Origin: Pseudomonadota bacterium
GTDB taxonomy: Bacteria > Desulfobacterota > Desulfarculia > Desulfarculales > JAHJDS01
Direction: 5' to 3'
Assembly (NCBI GenBank): GCA_018812395.1
Contig: JAHJDS010000159.1
Span: 1-12,649, forward strand
DNA length: 12,649 nt
In this document: positions 1 to 5,881 of the stretch, piece after piece
How positions within the stretch are numbered: the first letter of the stretch is position 1
Layout of the letters: each line of letters begins with the position of its first letter
Program-made: the position numbers and the translations under genes
Notes under the pieces: model-generated
What the model saw: only the letters and a program-made list of their open reading frames with translations
Database searches by the model: none
Told to the model about the DNA's origin: nothing

Positions 1-54
1 CATCAGGACTCGACTGAAAACGGTTGTTCTGGCATTGTAATGGTGGTTGTTCAT
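1..54 (-). CDS. possible start of a leftward gene, truncated at the window edge
   Basis: An ATG at 54-52 is preceded on the minus strand by GGAGG (plus-strand 60-64) at 5 nt spacing, and the frame stays open to the edge. The 18 visible residues begin MNNHHYNART. The same frame is also open upstream, back to about position 135, so the start is not certain. The first 140 bases are visibly richer in A+T than the rest, which would fit horizontally acquired or mobile DNA, but no family is recognisable. A plus-strand frame is also open over 1-134, so chance is a real alternative. Confidence 0.25.
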   Translation of the reverse strand, partial: MNNHHYNARTTVFSRVLM

Positions 55-140
55 GCGGCCCTCCAAGTTCGAGCTGATGACTTTGTCAATCACCAGTCTC
101 CATGCTTGGAACCGTGTGAACAACCTCTTTAGCAATTACA

Positions 141-164
141 CTTAGGGGAGCGAAATCCCCTAAG
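141..164. repeat. perfect 9-bp hairpin, third in a row downstream of the bzdV-like gene
   Basis: CTTAGGGGA (141-149) pairs perfectly with TCCCCTAAG (156-164) around the loop GCGAAA. It lies about 12 bases from the next hairpin. It has no adjoining T-run, so it may be a backup terminator, a transcript-end stabiliser, or the edge of a mobile element beside the AT-richer first 140 bases. Confidence 0.5.
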
Positions 165-176
165 CGGCGGGGGATT

Positions 177-208
177 CCAAAGGGGCCTCGCCGTGGAGGC
201 CCCTTTGG
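177..208. terminator. strong bidirectional-type hairpin after the reductase operon
   Basis: CCAAAGGGGCCTC (177-189) and GAGGCCCCTTTGG (196-208) form a perfect 13-bp stem around GCCGTG. On either strand the distal arm ends in TTT, but no long U-tract follows. The position, between the end of the leftward operon and a possible new leftward gene, suggests transcription termination or insulation. Confidence 0.6.
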
Positions 209-276
209 GCCTTGGGGGTCTGGGGGCTGGCAGAAGGCCCCAGATAGACAGACGTTCTTCTTCCTTGCAAAGGAAA

Positions 277-300
277 AGCCGCACGAAATACCGGGCGGCT
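277..300 (-). terminator. intrinsic terminator of the leftward operon
   Basis: Read on the minus strand, AGCCGC, a 12-nt loop and GCGGCT are followed by TTTCCTTT. The hairpin begins about 26 nt after the TAA of the flavoprotein gene, the normal place for a Rho-independent terminator. The 6-bp stem is short and the U-tract is interrupted, which may explain the two further hairpins downstream. Confidence 0.55.
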
Positions 301-325
301 CATTCTTACCCCGCAGGGTCAATCA

Positions 326-2842
326 TTAGAACAAGTCATCGAGTTCGTCGGCCCCGTCGCCCACGGGCATCTGGCCGTGGGCCGACAAGTAGGCCTGCAG
401 CCTTTCCGACTCCGCCTGGGAGTACATCTTGTCCTCTTCCCACTCGAAGAATTTGGCGCTGGAGCCGGATTCCAGCTTGGCGAGCAGTTCGTCCTTGAGC
501 GTGGCTGTGCCCTTGATGACCAACACTTCGCGCTCTTCGTTGTACAGGATATACACCCCCTCGGCGTCATCCGGAATGGCCGCCACGTGCTCATCGTCAA
601 GGGGAAACACCGCCTGGGGCGGCGTTGGTACCTCGGCGATGTAGAGCCTCAGATCGCACTGCAAACACCGGCCGGACTCGGCTTGGGCCTGGTCCTGGGA
701 GAAGCCGGTAAATATCTCGTCGAAGTTTTTCACTCGGGTTGTCGGATCGAGACACGGCACTTCCACCCGCGTCAGATCGGCAAAGCCCTCGATCCGGCCG
801 ATGTTGGGGTCGGGCGTGACGTGCTCGGTCAGCCGCAGTTCGATGTCGCCGTCGCCGCCCAGGTAGTTATCGATGGCCGAGGCCGCCCTACGGCCGGCGG
901 CGATGGCGTCGATGATCGCGCCGGGGTAGCGCCAGGCGTCGCCGCCAACGAATATTCCGTTCTGGCCGGTGGCCTGGGATTTTTCATCCGCCACGATCGC
1001 GCCCCGCTCGACCTTGACCGGCCCGCCTTCGGGCACGAGCGACAGGTCGGTCGCCTGGCCGATGGCCAGGATGACCGCGTCGCCGTCCAGGCTCATGGAG
1101 TCCGACTCGTCATAGGCCGGGTTGAACACGCCCTGGTCGTCGAACACACTGGTGCAGCGGATGAAGTCCAGGCCGGAGACCCGGCCGTCGCCCTTGATCA
1201 GGGACGGCCCCCAGGAGCAGTGCAGTTCAACGCCCTCGTCCATTGCGCCCTGGATCTCCCACTCAAAGGCCGGCATCTCGTCGCGTTTTTCGAGACAGGC
1301 CAAGGCCACCGCGGCCGCGCCCTGCCGGAAAGCGGTCAGGGCCACGTCCACGGCCACGTTGCCGCCGCCGATGACGATCACCCGTTGGCCGGTCAGGTCC
1401 GCGCCCTGGCCGAGGCGCACGTCGCGCAAAAAATCCAGGCCCCACAGCACGCCGTCCTTGTCCCGGCCCTCGAGCGGGATTTTGTGCGAAAAACCGGCCC
1501 CGACGCCGATGAACACGGCGTCATACTCGGCCTTGAGGGCCAGGGCGTCGTCGATTTTCTGGTTCAACCTGATCTGGACGCCAGTGGCCTCGATGTCGTT
1601 GATCTCCTTATCGAGGACCACGTCAGGCAGGCGGTATGACGGGATGCCGTAGCGCATCATGCCGCCGGCCAAAGGCATGGCCTCGAAGACGGTCACGGCG
1701 TGGCCCTTTTGCCTCAGATAAAATGCGGCCGCCAGCCCGGCCGGGCCGGCGCCGATGACGGCCACCCGCTTGCCCGTGTCGGCCGGCGAGGGCAGGGCGG
1801 CCTGCCACCCGTCCGAGCCCTGGTCGGCGGCAAATCTTTTGAGGGCGCAGATGGAGATGGGGTCGTTGATCTCGCCCCGTCGGCAGGCGTCCTCGCAGGG
1901 GTGGACGCAGACCCGGCCCAGGATGCCCGGCAGGGGCACCCGCTCCCGGATGATCGCCAGGGCCTGGTCAGCCTTACCCTGGGCCACCAGGCGGACGTAC
2001 TCGGGCACGTCGATGCCGGCCGGGCAGGCGGCCCGGCAGGGCTCCAGGCGATCCTCCTTGGCGCCCCTTTTCAGGTCTCGATCCATGAGGGCACCGGTGG
2101 GGCAGACCTCGACGCAGGCGGTGCAGAACCGGCAGCCCGATTCCTCGAGTTTTTCGGCCGTGGTGCCGACCACGGCCCGGCCGGCCTCGTCCAACACGAA
2201 CCCGAGGGCGCCGACGCCCCGCAGGTCCGCGCAGGCCCGGGCGCAGCGGGTGCAGTTGATGCACAAGGAATAGTCGCGGGTGTAGAGCGGGCTCTCCAGC
2301 ACCGGCAGGGTGGTCGGCTCCCAGCGGGGGGTGTCGGGAAGGACGCCCACGAACTCGACCACGGCCTGGAGTTCACAAAAATTCCACTTGGGACAGCAGC
2401 GCTCTTCGGCCGGCACGTTGGTCGAGCAGGGCTCCCGGGAGCAGCCCCGGCGCTGGGCGCAGGTCAGGCAGGCGTGGCGATGGATGGTCAGGAAGGGGAT
2501 CAGCTTTTCATGCCTGAGTTCGTTAAGGGCCGGGTCAGTTACAACTACGACCATGCCGGCCGCGGCCAAGGTGGCGCAGGACAACAGGGGCTCGGTCTGG
2601 CCCTCGATGTTGACCACGCACAGGCCGCAGCCCACGGCCTGGCCGTCGGGTTGTTTGTTCTGGATTCGCTCGTCGCCGCGCCAGACGACATCGTTGGGCT
2701 CGAGGCCGCCCATCTGGGGCAGGTCGGGGTGGTGGCACAGCGTCGGAATGTACAGATCGGCGGCCCGGGCCGCCTCGAGGATGGTCATGCCCTCGGCGGC
2801 GGTGACCTCGGTGCCGTCGATGGTCAGCTTGATTTCAGACAT
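326..2842 (-). CDS. bzdV: BzdV-like NAD(P)H:ferredoxin oxidoreductase, multi-cofactor FAD flavoprotein
   Basis: This 838-residue protein probably moves electrons between NAD(P)H and the low-potential ferredoxin encoded upstream. The N-terminal module resembles NuoG: [2Fe-2S] cysteines C36, C72, C75 and C89, then H121-x3-C125-x2-C128-x5-C134. Two [4Fe-4S] motifs follow (C194/197/200/204 and C237/240/243/247). Next is a GltD-type core with Cys residues at 269-320, an FAD fingerprint GAGPAG at 364-369, a second nucleotide-binding GGGNVA at 492-497 and an AIGQATD motif near 593. C726 and C729 form a late CxxC. Residues 760-838 are an extra tail, possibly a degenerate GIY-YIG-like fold. The start is fixed by GGGGGAGG about 7 nt upstream. 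No transmembrane segments are visible, so it should be cytoplasmic. The BzdV assignment depends on the neighbours; related multidomain flavoproteins serve other pathways, and direction and cosubstrate are inferred. Confidence 0.85.
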   Translation of the reverse strand: MSEIKLTIDGTEVTAAEGMTILEAARAADLYIPTLCHHPDLPQMGGLEPNDVVWRGDERIQNKQPDGQAVGCGLCVVNIEGQTEPLLSCATLAAAGMVVVVTDPALNELRHEKLIPFLTIHRHACLTCAQRRGCSREPCSTNVPAEERCCPKWNFCELQAVVEFVGVLPDTPRWEPTTLPVLESPLYTRDYSLCINCTRCARACADLRGVGALGFVLDEAGRAVVGTTAEKLEESGCRFCTACVEVCPTGALMDRDLKRGAKEDRLEPCRAACPAGIDVPEYVRLVAQGKADQALAIIRERVPLPGILGRVCVHPCEDACRRGEINDPISICALKRFAADQGSDGWQAALPSPADTGKRVAVIGAGPAGLAAAFYLRQKGHAVTVFEAMPLAGGMMRYGIPSYRLPDVVLDKEINDIEATGVQIRLNQKIDDALALKAEYDAVFIGVGAGFSHKIPLEGRDKDGVLWGLDFLRDVRLGQGADLTGQRVIVIGGGNVAVDVALTAFRQGAAAVALACLEKRDEMPAFEWEIQGAMDEGVELHCSWGPSLIKGDGRVSGLDFIRCTSVFDDQGVFNPAYDESDSMSLDGDAVILAIGQATDLSLVPEGGPVKVERGAIVADEKSQATGQNGIFVGGDAWRYPGAIIDAIAAGRRAASAIDNYLGGDGDIELRLTEHVTPDPNIGRIEGFADLTRVEVPCLDPTTRVKNFDEIFTGFSQDQAQAESGRCLQCDLRLYIAEVPTPPQAVFPLDDEHVAAIPDDAEGVYILYNEEREVLVIKGTATLKDELLAKLESGSSAKFFEWEEDKMYSQAESERLQAYLSAHGQMPVGDGADELDDLF

Positions 2843-2882
2843 GAAACGCCTCCCCCTGAAATACCCTGGCGTTCTTTAAATG

Positions 2883-2911
2883 AAAATGGGGAGGCCGGGC
2901 CTCCCCATTTT
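2883..2911 (-). terminator. terminator or attenuator hairpin between ferredoxin and flavoprotein genes
   Basis: AAAATGGGGAGGCC and GGCCTCCCCATTTT form a perfect inverted repeat around a single G; sterically this is a 12-bp stem with loop CCGGG. On the minus strand it is followed by the T-rich TTTTCATTTAAA, and on the plus strand by TTTTT. It lies 40 nt upstream of the flavoprotein ATG in a 198-bp gap, so it could reduce read-through from the ferredoxin gene. The rest of the gap (2912-3040) holds T-tracts but no convincing promoter. Confidence 0.6.
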
Positions 2912-3040
2912 TGCTGGCGCGAGCGGGTGGCGGTCGCCGGCTCGGCCCGACACGACCGACGGCTCATCTGTTTAAAAAGGAGCGCTTCGGCCCGCGTATC
3001 AGGACAAAAAAACCGGCCGCTTCGGGTGCGCGCCAACTGA

Positions 3041-3334
3041 CTACCAAGAGTGGGCGATGGCCCCCTGGGGGCAGGCCTCGACGCAGGGCAGCTTGGGGTT
3101 GTCCACCCCGGCCGGCTTACACTGGGCGCAGGCGTACTTGAGCTTCTGGCGCTGCTCGTCGCCGACGATGGCCACCGGCTCCTCGCGCATGGGATCGTTG
3201 GGGTCCTCGTCGACCACGGCCAGGACGTTTGACGGACAGGGCAGGACGCATATCCCGCAGCCGTCGCACTTGTCGGTGTCAAGGGCGATGAAGAAGTCTC
3301 CCGAGCCGTCCTTGTATCCGTAATTGGCGATCAT
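3041..3334 (-). CDS. bzdM: two-cluster [4Fe-4S] ferredoxin, benzoyl-CoA reductase type (BzdM-like)
   Basis: This 97-residue cytoplasmic ferredoxin is the likely direct electron donor to the ATPase/reductase complex. The first cluster motif is C23-x2-C26-x2-C29-x3-C33. The second is C69-x2-C72-x11-C84-x3-C88, with a longer gap than in clostridial-type ferredoxins. The start MIANYGYKDG, the segment EDPNDPM, the KYACAQCKP segment and the C-terminal AHSW resemble my recollection of ferredoxins encoded in bzd/bcr clusters. It sits between the bzdQ-like ATPase and the oxidoreductase, where a carrier between them is expected. An AGGGG lies about 8 nt before the ATG. A hairpin precedes it and a terminator-like hairpin follows it, so its dosage may differ from its neighbours. 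The exact partner is inferred from context. Confidence 0.85.
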   Translation of the reverse strand: MIANYGYKDGSGDFFIALDTDKCDGCGICVLPCPSNVLAVVDEDPNDPMREEPVAIVGDEQRQKLKYACAQCKPAGVDNPKLPCVEACPQGAIAHSW

Positions 3335-3360
3335 GCTCTGCCCCTGGGCTGATGGATCGA

Positions 3361-3386
3361 CGGGACGGGGGCCGGTCCCCGTCCCG
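3361..3386 (-). other. 10-bp GC-rich hairpin between bzdQ-like and ferredoxin genes
   Basis: CGGGACGGGG (3361-3370) pairs perfectly with CCCCGTCCCG (3377-3386) around GCCGGT. On the transcribed minus strand it begins 5 nt after the bzdQ-like stop codon and has no T-run, so it fits a 3'-end stabiliser or processing site better than a terminator. On the plus strand a T8 run follows about 8 nt later, but no plus-strand gene needs it. Confidence 0.5.
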
Positions 3387-3391
3387 CGGTG

Positions 3392-4264
3392 CTATTTTTT
3401 TTGGCGCTCTTTCTGGACCAGGGCCCGGCCGAACAGGGCCGCGCCCAGGGCGCCGGCGATCTGGGTGTCGTATTTGGGGATAAGGGCCTTGATGCCCAGC
3501 TCTTTCTCGAGTCGGCTGACCACGCCGATGTTCTTGGCGATGCCGCCGGTGATGCCGAACTCGGGCTCGACGCCGATGCGCTCGAGCAAGGTCACCACCC
3601 GGTGGGCCATGGCCGAGCAGTAGGCGGCCAGGACCTTCTCCTTGGGCCAGCCCTCGCGCAGCAGGCCCGAGGCCTCGGATTTGGCGAAGACGACGCAGGT
3701 CGAACTGACCGGCGGCGGCTCCTCCTCGACCTGGAGGGACATCTCGCCGATCTCGGTGACGGGTACGCCCAGCAGGTCGGCGAAGACCTCCATGCCGCGT
3801 CCCGTTCCGGCGGCGCACTTGTCGTTCATCAGGAAGTTGGAGACCTTGCCCTTCTCGTCGACGTGGATGGCCTTGCAGTCCTGGCCGCCCATGTCCAGCA
3901 CGGACTTGACGCGGGGACCGTACATGAAGTTGGCGCCCCGGCCGTGGCAGGCGATTTCGGTGATGGCCCGGTTGCCGAAGGGGACGTTGACTCGGCCGTA
4001 GCCGGTGCCCACGGTGTAGTGCAGGTTCTCGATCTTCATGTCCGTGCCGTCGAGGGCGATGTTCATGGCCTTGACGGCGCTGTCGGGCGAGTTGGACCCG
4101 GTCCGGGTGTTGGAGTAGGCGTAGATCTCGCCGTCGAGCATGACCACCACTTGGGAACTGACCGAGCCCACGTCCACGCCGGCCGAGACGATGTCGGCGG
4201 CCTTCCAGTCCTTGGCTTCGTCGTGCCAGTTGGATTCCGTCCATCGCCAAAATTCTTCGGCCAT
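3392..4264 (-). CDS. bzdQ: benzoyl-CoA reductase-type ATPase subunit (BzdQ-like, BcrA/BadF family)
   Basis: This 290-residue member of the ASKHA-fold BcrAD/BadFG family hydrolyses ATP to drive low-potential electron transfer into an aromatic acyl-CoA or 2-hydroxyacyl-CoA reductase/dehydratase. An N-terminal extension (about residues 1-28, starting MAEEFWRWTE) precedes the phosphate-1 loop DVGSVSSQ at 31-38; this extension is what I associate with BzdQ. VGTGYGRVN lies at 85-93 and the phosphate-2 loop DMGGQDCKA at 124-132. C150 (NDKCAAGTG) and C190 (SSTCVVFAKSE) match the cysteines that bind one [4Fe-4S] cluster between two ATPase subunits. GITGGIAKN at 237-245 is the adenosine-side motif. AAGGAGGG overlaps the bzdP-like stop 12 nt upstream, suggesting translational coupling. 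The coding strand ends in an A8 tract just before TAG. Family is certain; the bzd-type substrate is inferred. Confidence 0.9.
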   Translation of the reverse strand: MAEEFWRWTESNWHDEAKDWKAADIVSAGVDVGSVSSQVVVMLDGEIYAYSNTRTGSNSPDSAVKAMNIALDGTDMKIENLHYTVGTGYGRVNVPFGNRAITEIACHGRGANFMYGPRVKSVLDMGGQDCKAIHVDEKGKVSNFLMNDKCAAGTGRGMEVFADLLGVPVTEIGEMSLQVEEEPPPVSSTCVVFAKSEASGLLREGWPKEKVLAAYCSAMAHRVVTLLERIGVEPEFGITGGIAKNIGVVSRLEKELGIKALIPKYDTQIAGALGAALFGRALVQKERQKK

Positions 4265-4276
4265 TTTATTCCCTCC

Positions 4277-5044
4277 TTACTTGGCGCTGGCGGCCAGCGC
4301 CACCCCGTAGGCGCTGACGAACTCGGGTTCATCGGGAATGATGACGTCGGACTCGAGTTCGCGCTTGAGGGACTCGACGAAACCGACGTTGTGGGCCACG
4401 CCGCCGATGAGCATAATTTTTTGAGCGACGCCGACCCGGCGGACCATGGACACGATCCGGTCGGCGATGGCGTCGTGTACGGCCCGGGCCATGTCGGGCT
4501 TGGGCGTCTGGGCGTGGACCAGGGTCACCAGCTCGCTCTCGGCGAACACGGCGCACTGGGCGTTCATGGGCACGGCCTGGGTCGACCGGAGCGACAGCGG
4601 CCCCAGTTGCTCGAGCTTGACCTCGAGAGCCCGGGCCATGGCCTCGGTGAAGGCCCCGGCGCCGGCGGCGCACTTCTCGTTGATGGCGAAGTCGACCACG
4701 TTGCCGTTCTCGTCGATCTTGATCGCCCGGCCCTCCTCGGCCCCGACGTCGATCACGGTCCGGACCTCGGGGTTGATCTTGATCGCCCCCTTGGAGGCGG
4801 CGGTCACCTCGGTCACGGTCCTCGAGGCCGAGGCGACCTCCTTGGACCCGGAGCCGGTGGCCACGATGTTATTGATATCGTCCTTCTTGATGCCGGCCGC
4901 CTCGAGGACCTTGTCCCAGGCCTGGGCGATGGTTTCCTTGGCGTCGTATCCGGCCAGGACCTTTTCCCGGCCGATGATCCGGCCGTCTTTCAGGATCACG
5001 ATCTTGCAGGTCTTGGCGCCGACGTCCACTCCGGCGGTAATCAT
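4277..5044 (-). CDS. bzdP: benzoyl-CoA reductase-type ATPase subunit (BzdP-like, BcrD/BadG family)
   Basis: This 255-residue ATPase is the expected heterodimer partner of the neighbouring bzdQ-like protein. The phosphate-1 loop is DVGAKTCK (7-14), ATGSGSK lies at 62-68, and the phosphate-2 loop DVGAEEGRA is at 99-107. C125 (NEKCAAGAG) and C164 (NAQCAVFAESE) should contribute the other half of the bridging [4Fe-4S] cluster. LIGGVAHNVG (212-221) lies near the adenosine. The ATG at 5044 is chosen because MITAGVDVG is the typical family start and GGAGG lies 6 nt upstream; a longer upstream reading would have no such support. Two adjacent, different ATPase subunits fit a class I benzoyl-CoA reductase better than a hydroxyacyl-CoA dehydratase activator, which is usually a single gene product forming a homodimer. 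The catalytic subunits expected beside it are absent. Confidence 0.88.
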   Translation of the reverse strand: MITAGVDVGAKTCKIVILKDGRIIGREKVLAGYDAKETIAQAWDKVLEAAGIKKDDINNIVATGSGSKEVASASRTVTEVTAASKGAIKINPEVRTVIDVGAEEGRAIKIDENGNVVDFAINEKCAAGAGAFTEAMARALEVKLEQLGPLSLRSTQAVPMNAQCAVFAESELVTLVHAQTPKPDMARAVHDAIADRIVSMVRRVGVAQKIMLIGGVAHNVGFVESLKRELESDVIIPDEPEFVSAYGVALAASAK

Positions 5045-5055
5045 CTCAAACCTCC

Positions 5056-5151
5056 TCAGAAACCCATGACCTTGCCGTCGGGGTTCTTCTTCTTCCACTC
5101 CTGGGCGTATTCGTGCCGGGCTTCAGACCACTCTTTGAAAACCTCCATCAT
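5056..5151 (-). pseudogene. 31-codon stub resembling the start of a BzdN/BzdO-family catalytic subunit
   Basis: The frame encodes 31 residues beginning MMEVFKEWSEA and ending KVMGF, then TGA. The motif YAQEWKKKNPDGKVMGF resembles the beginning of 2-hydroxyglutaryl-CoA dehydratase D-component/benzoyl-CoA reductase catalytic subunits, which usually continue with a Cys-containing YVPEE-like segment. Here it stops exactly where that segment would begin, and the TGA abuts the GGAGG of the bzdP-like gene. Translation looks possible: AAGGGAGG lies 6 nt before the first ATG (second ATG directly follows). In known bzd clusters N and O lie upstream of P, so this may be an internal deletion that kept the first codons. 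It could instead be a functional leader peptide coupling translation to bzdP. The homology is judged from memory of the family and needs alignment. Confidence 0.5.
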
Positions 5152-5157
5152 GGGCGT

Positions 5158-5165
5158 CCTCCCTT
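5158..5165 (-). promoter_or_regulatory. ribosome binding site of the 31-codon stub
   Basis: The minus strand reads AAGGGAGG, 6 nt before the first ATG and 9 nt before the second. It is as strong as the sites of the intact operon genes, so the stub is probably still translated. Confidence 0.55.
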
Positions 5166-5190
5166 GTCGCTGGGGGGTCGAACCCGGCCT

Positions 5191-5474
5191 CTCGGGGGTC
5201 GTCCCGAGTTCATATGTCTGCGTGGCCAGCCACTTTGCGTCTGAAGGTTGATGTAATTGGACCGGTCGAAACCCAGGGGCTTGAAGAAGGCCGGCATGTC
5301 GCCGGAGTGCCGGTGGAGCGAGGTGAAGAGATCTCGGGGGTCGTCCCGAGTTCATGTGTCTGCGCGGTCAGCGAATTTGCTTCTGAAGGTTGATGTAATT
5401 GGACCGGTCGAAACCCAGGGCCTTGAAAAAGGCCAGCATGTCGCCGGAGTGCCACTGGACCGAGGTGAAGACAT
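5191..5474. repeat. tandem duplication of a 142-bp unit
   Basis: Copy A spans 5191-5332 and copy B about 5333-5474, aligned at a constant offset of 142 with no gaps. I count about 13 mismatches, so identity is near 91%. Each copy starts on the plus strand with the palindrome CTCGGG-GGTCGT-CCCGAG. Copy B covers the last ~35 codons and stop of the intact acetyltransferase gene; copy A is a displaced duplicate of that end. The unit length is not a multiple of three. Confidence 0.9.
5226..5332 (-). pseudogene. duplicated C-terminal fragment of the GNAT acetyltransferase gene
   Basis: In the frame matching the intact gene this fragment reads LFTSLHRHSGDM, then GFDRSNYINLQ, clearly the acetyltransferase C-terminus. 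It has no start codon of its own in place. The original TGA has become TGG, so the frame would read on to a TGA that overlaps the start of the 31-codon stub. It is a relic of the tandem duplication, not a working gene. Confidence 0.75.
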
Positions 5475-5805
5475 CGCCGATGCCGCGCTCGGCCAGGTCC
5501 TCGAAAAATCTCTCGGCCAGGGCCTGGCCCACGCCCTGCCCCATGATCTTGGGGCTGACGCCGACCATCTCCAGCCAGCCGCAGTGCTCCTGGCCGAAAG
5601 GACCGATCTTGACCTCGCCGACCAGGAACCCGACGGTCTGGCCGTCCTTTTGGGCGACAAAGCTCAGGGCGTAGTCGTGGTGGGTGTGGTCCTGGAGCAT
5701 CATGACCCAGTTTTGGCCCGGCTGACGGCGGATGATGGCCGCCTGGATGGCGATGACGTCGTCCACGTCGCCCCTGGTCAAAGGCCTGATGAAGAGGTCG
5801 GTCAT
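5368..5805 (-). CDS. GNAT-family N-acetyltransferase
   Basis: This 145-residue protein is a single-domain GNAT enzyme that transfers an acetyl group from acetyl-CoA to an amine. The start MTDLFIRPLT is the usual first strand. The acetyl-CoA pyrophosphate loop is at 83-93 (VSPKIMGQGVG, the Q/R-x-x-G-x-G/A motif), preceded by the beta-strand WLEMVGV. The C-terminal HSGDMLAFFKALGF is the typical segment contacting the cofactor end. A GGAG about 8 nt upstream supports the ATG. It lies 76 nt after the DUF2080 gene and before the reductase operon in the same direction. The substrate is unknown: a ribosomal or metabolic protein, a small molecule or a tRNA-linked amino acid are all possible. Its last ~35 codons were duplicated downstream. 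Confidence 0.85.
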   Translation of the reverse strand: MTDLFIRPLTRGDVDDVIAIQAAIIRRQPGQNWVMMLQDHTHHDYALSFVAQKDGQTVGFLVGEVKIGPFGQEHCGWLEMVGVSPKIMGQGVGQALAERFFEDLAERGIGDVFTSVQWHSGDMLAFFKALGFDRSNYINLQKQIR

Positions 5806-5881
5806 AGCCCAAACTCCGCGGGGCCTTCAGCGGCCCGGATATGTCGTTGGCTCATGGTCATCGTTCGCGCCCGGTGGCGCC

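Noticed and set aside
86..322. Minus-strand 78-codon frame after the flavoprotein gene
   Set aside because: It reads straight through three hairpins, has no ribosome binding site and gives a Pro/Arg-rich product typical of non-coding DNA.
377..3040. Plus-strand frames of about 420 and 446 codons opposite the flavoprotein gene
   Set aside because: Low-complexity antisense readings of a gene with clear cofactor motifs.
5056..5058. TGA at the end of the stub as a selenocysteine codon
   Set aside because: The following bases are the GGAGG and ATG of the bzdP-like gene, the frame hits another TGA at the ATGA, and no catalytic-subunit sequence continues.
3389..5251. Long plus-strand open frame (620 codons) opposite the two ATPase genes
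   Set aside because: The minus-strand genes carry all expected motifs and starts; the plus-strand reading is rich in Gly, Asp, His and Val with no domain pattern.
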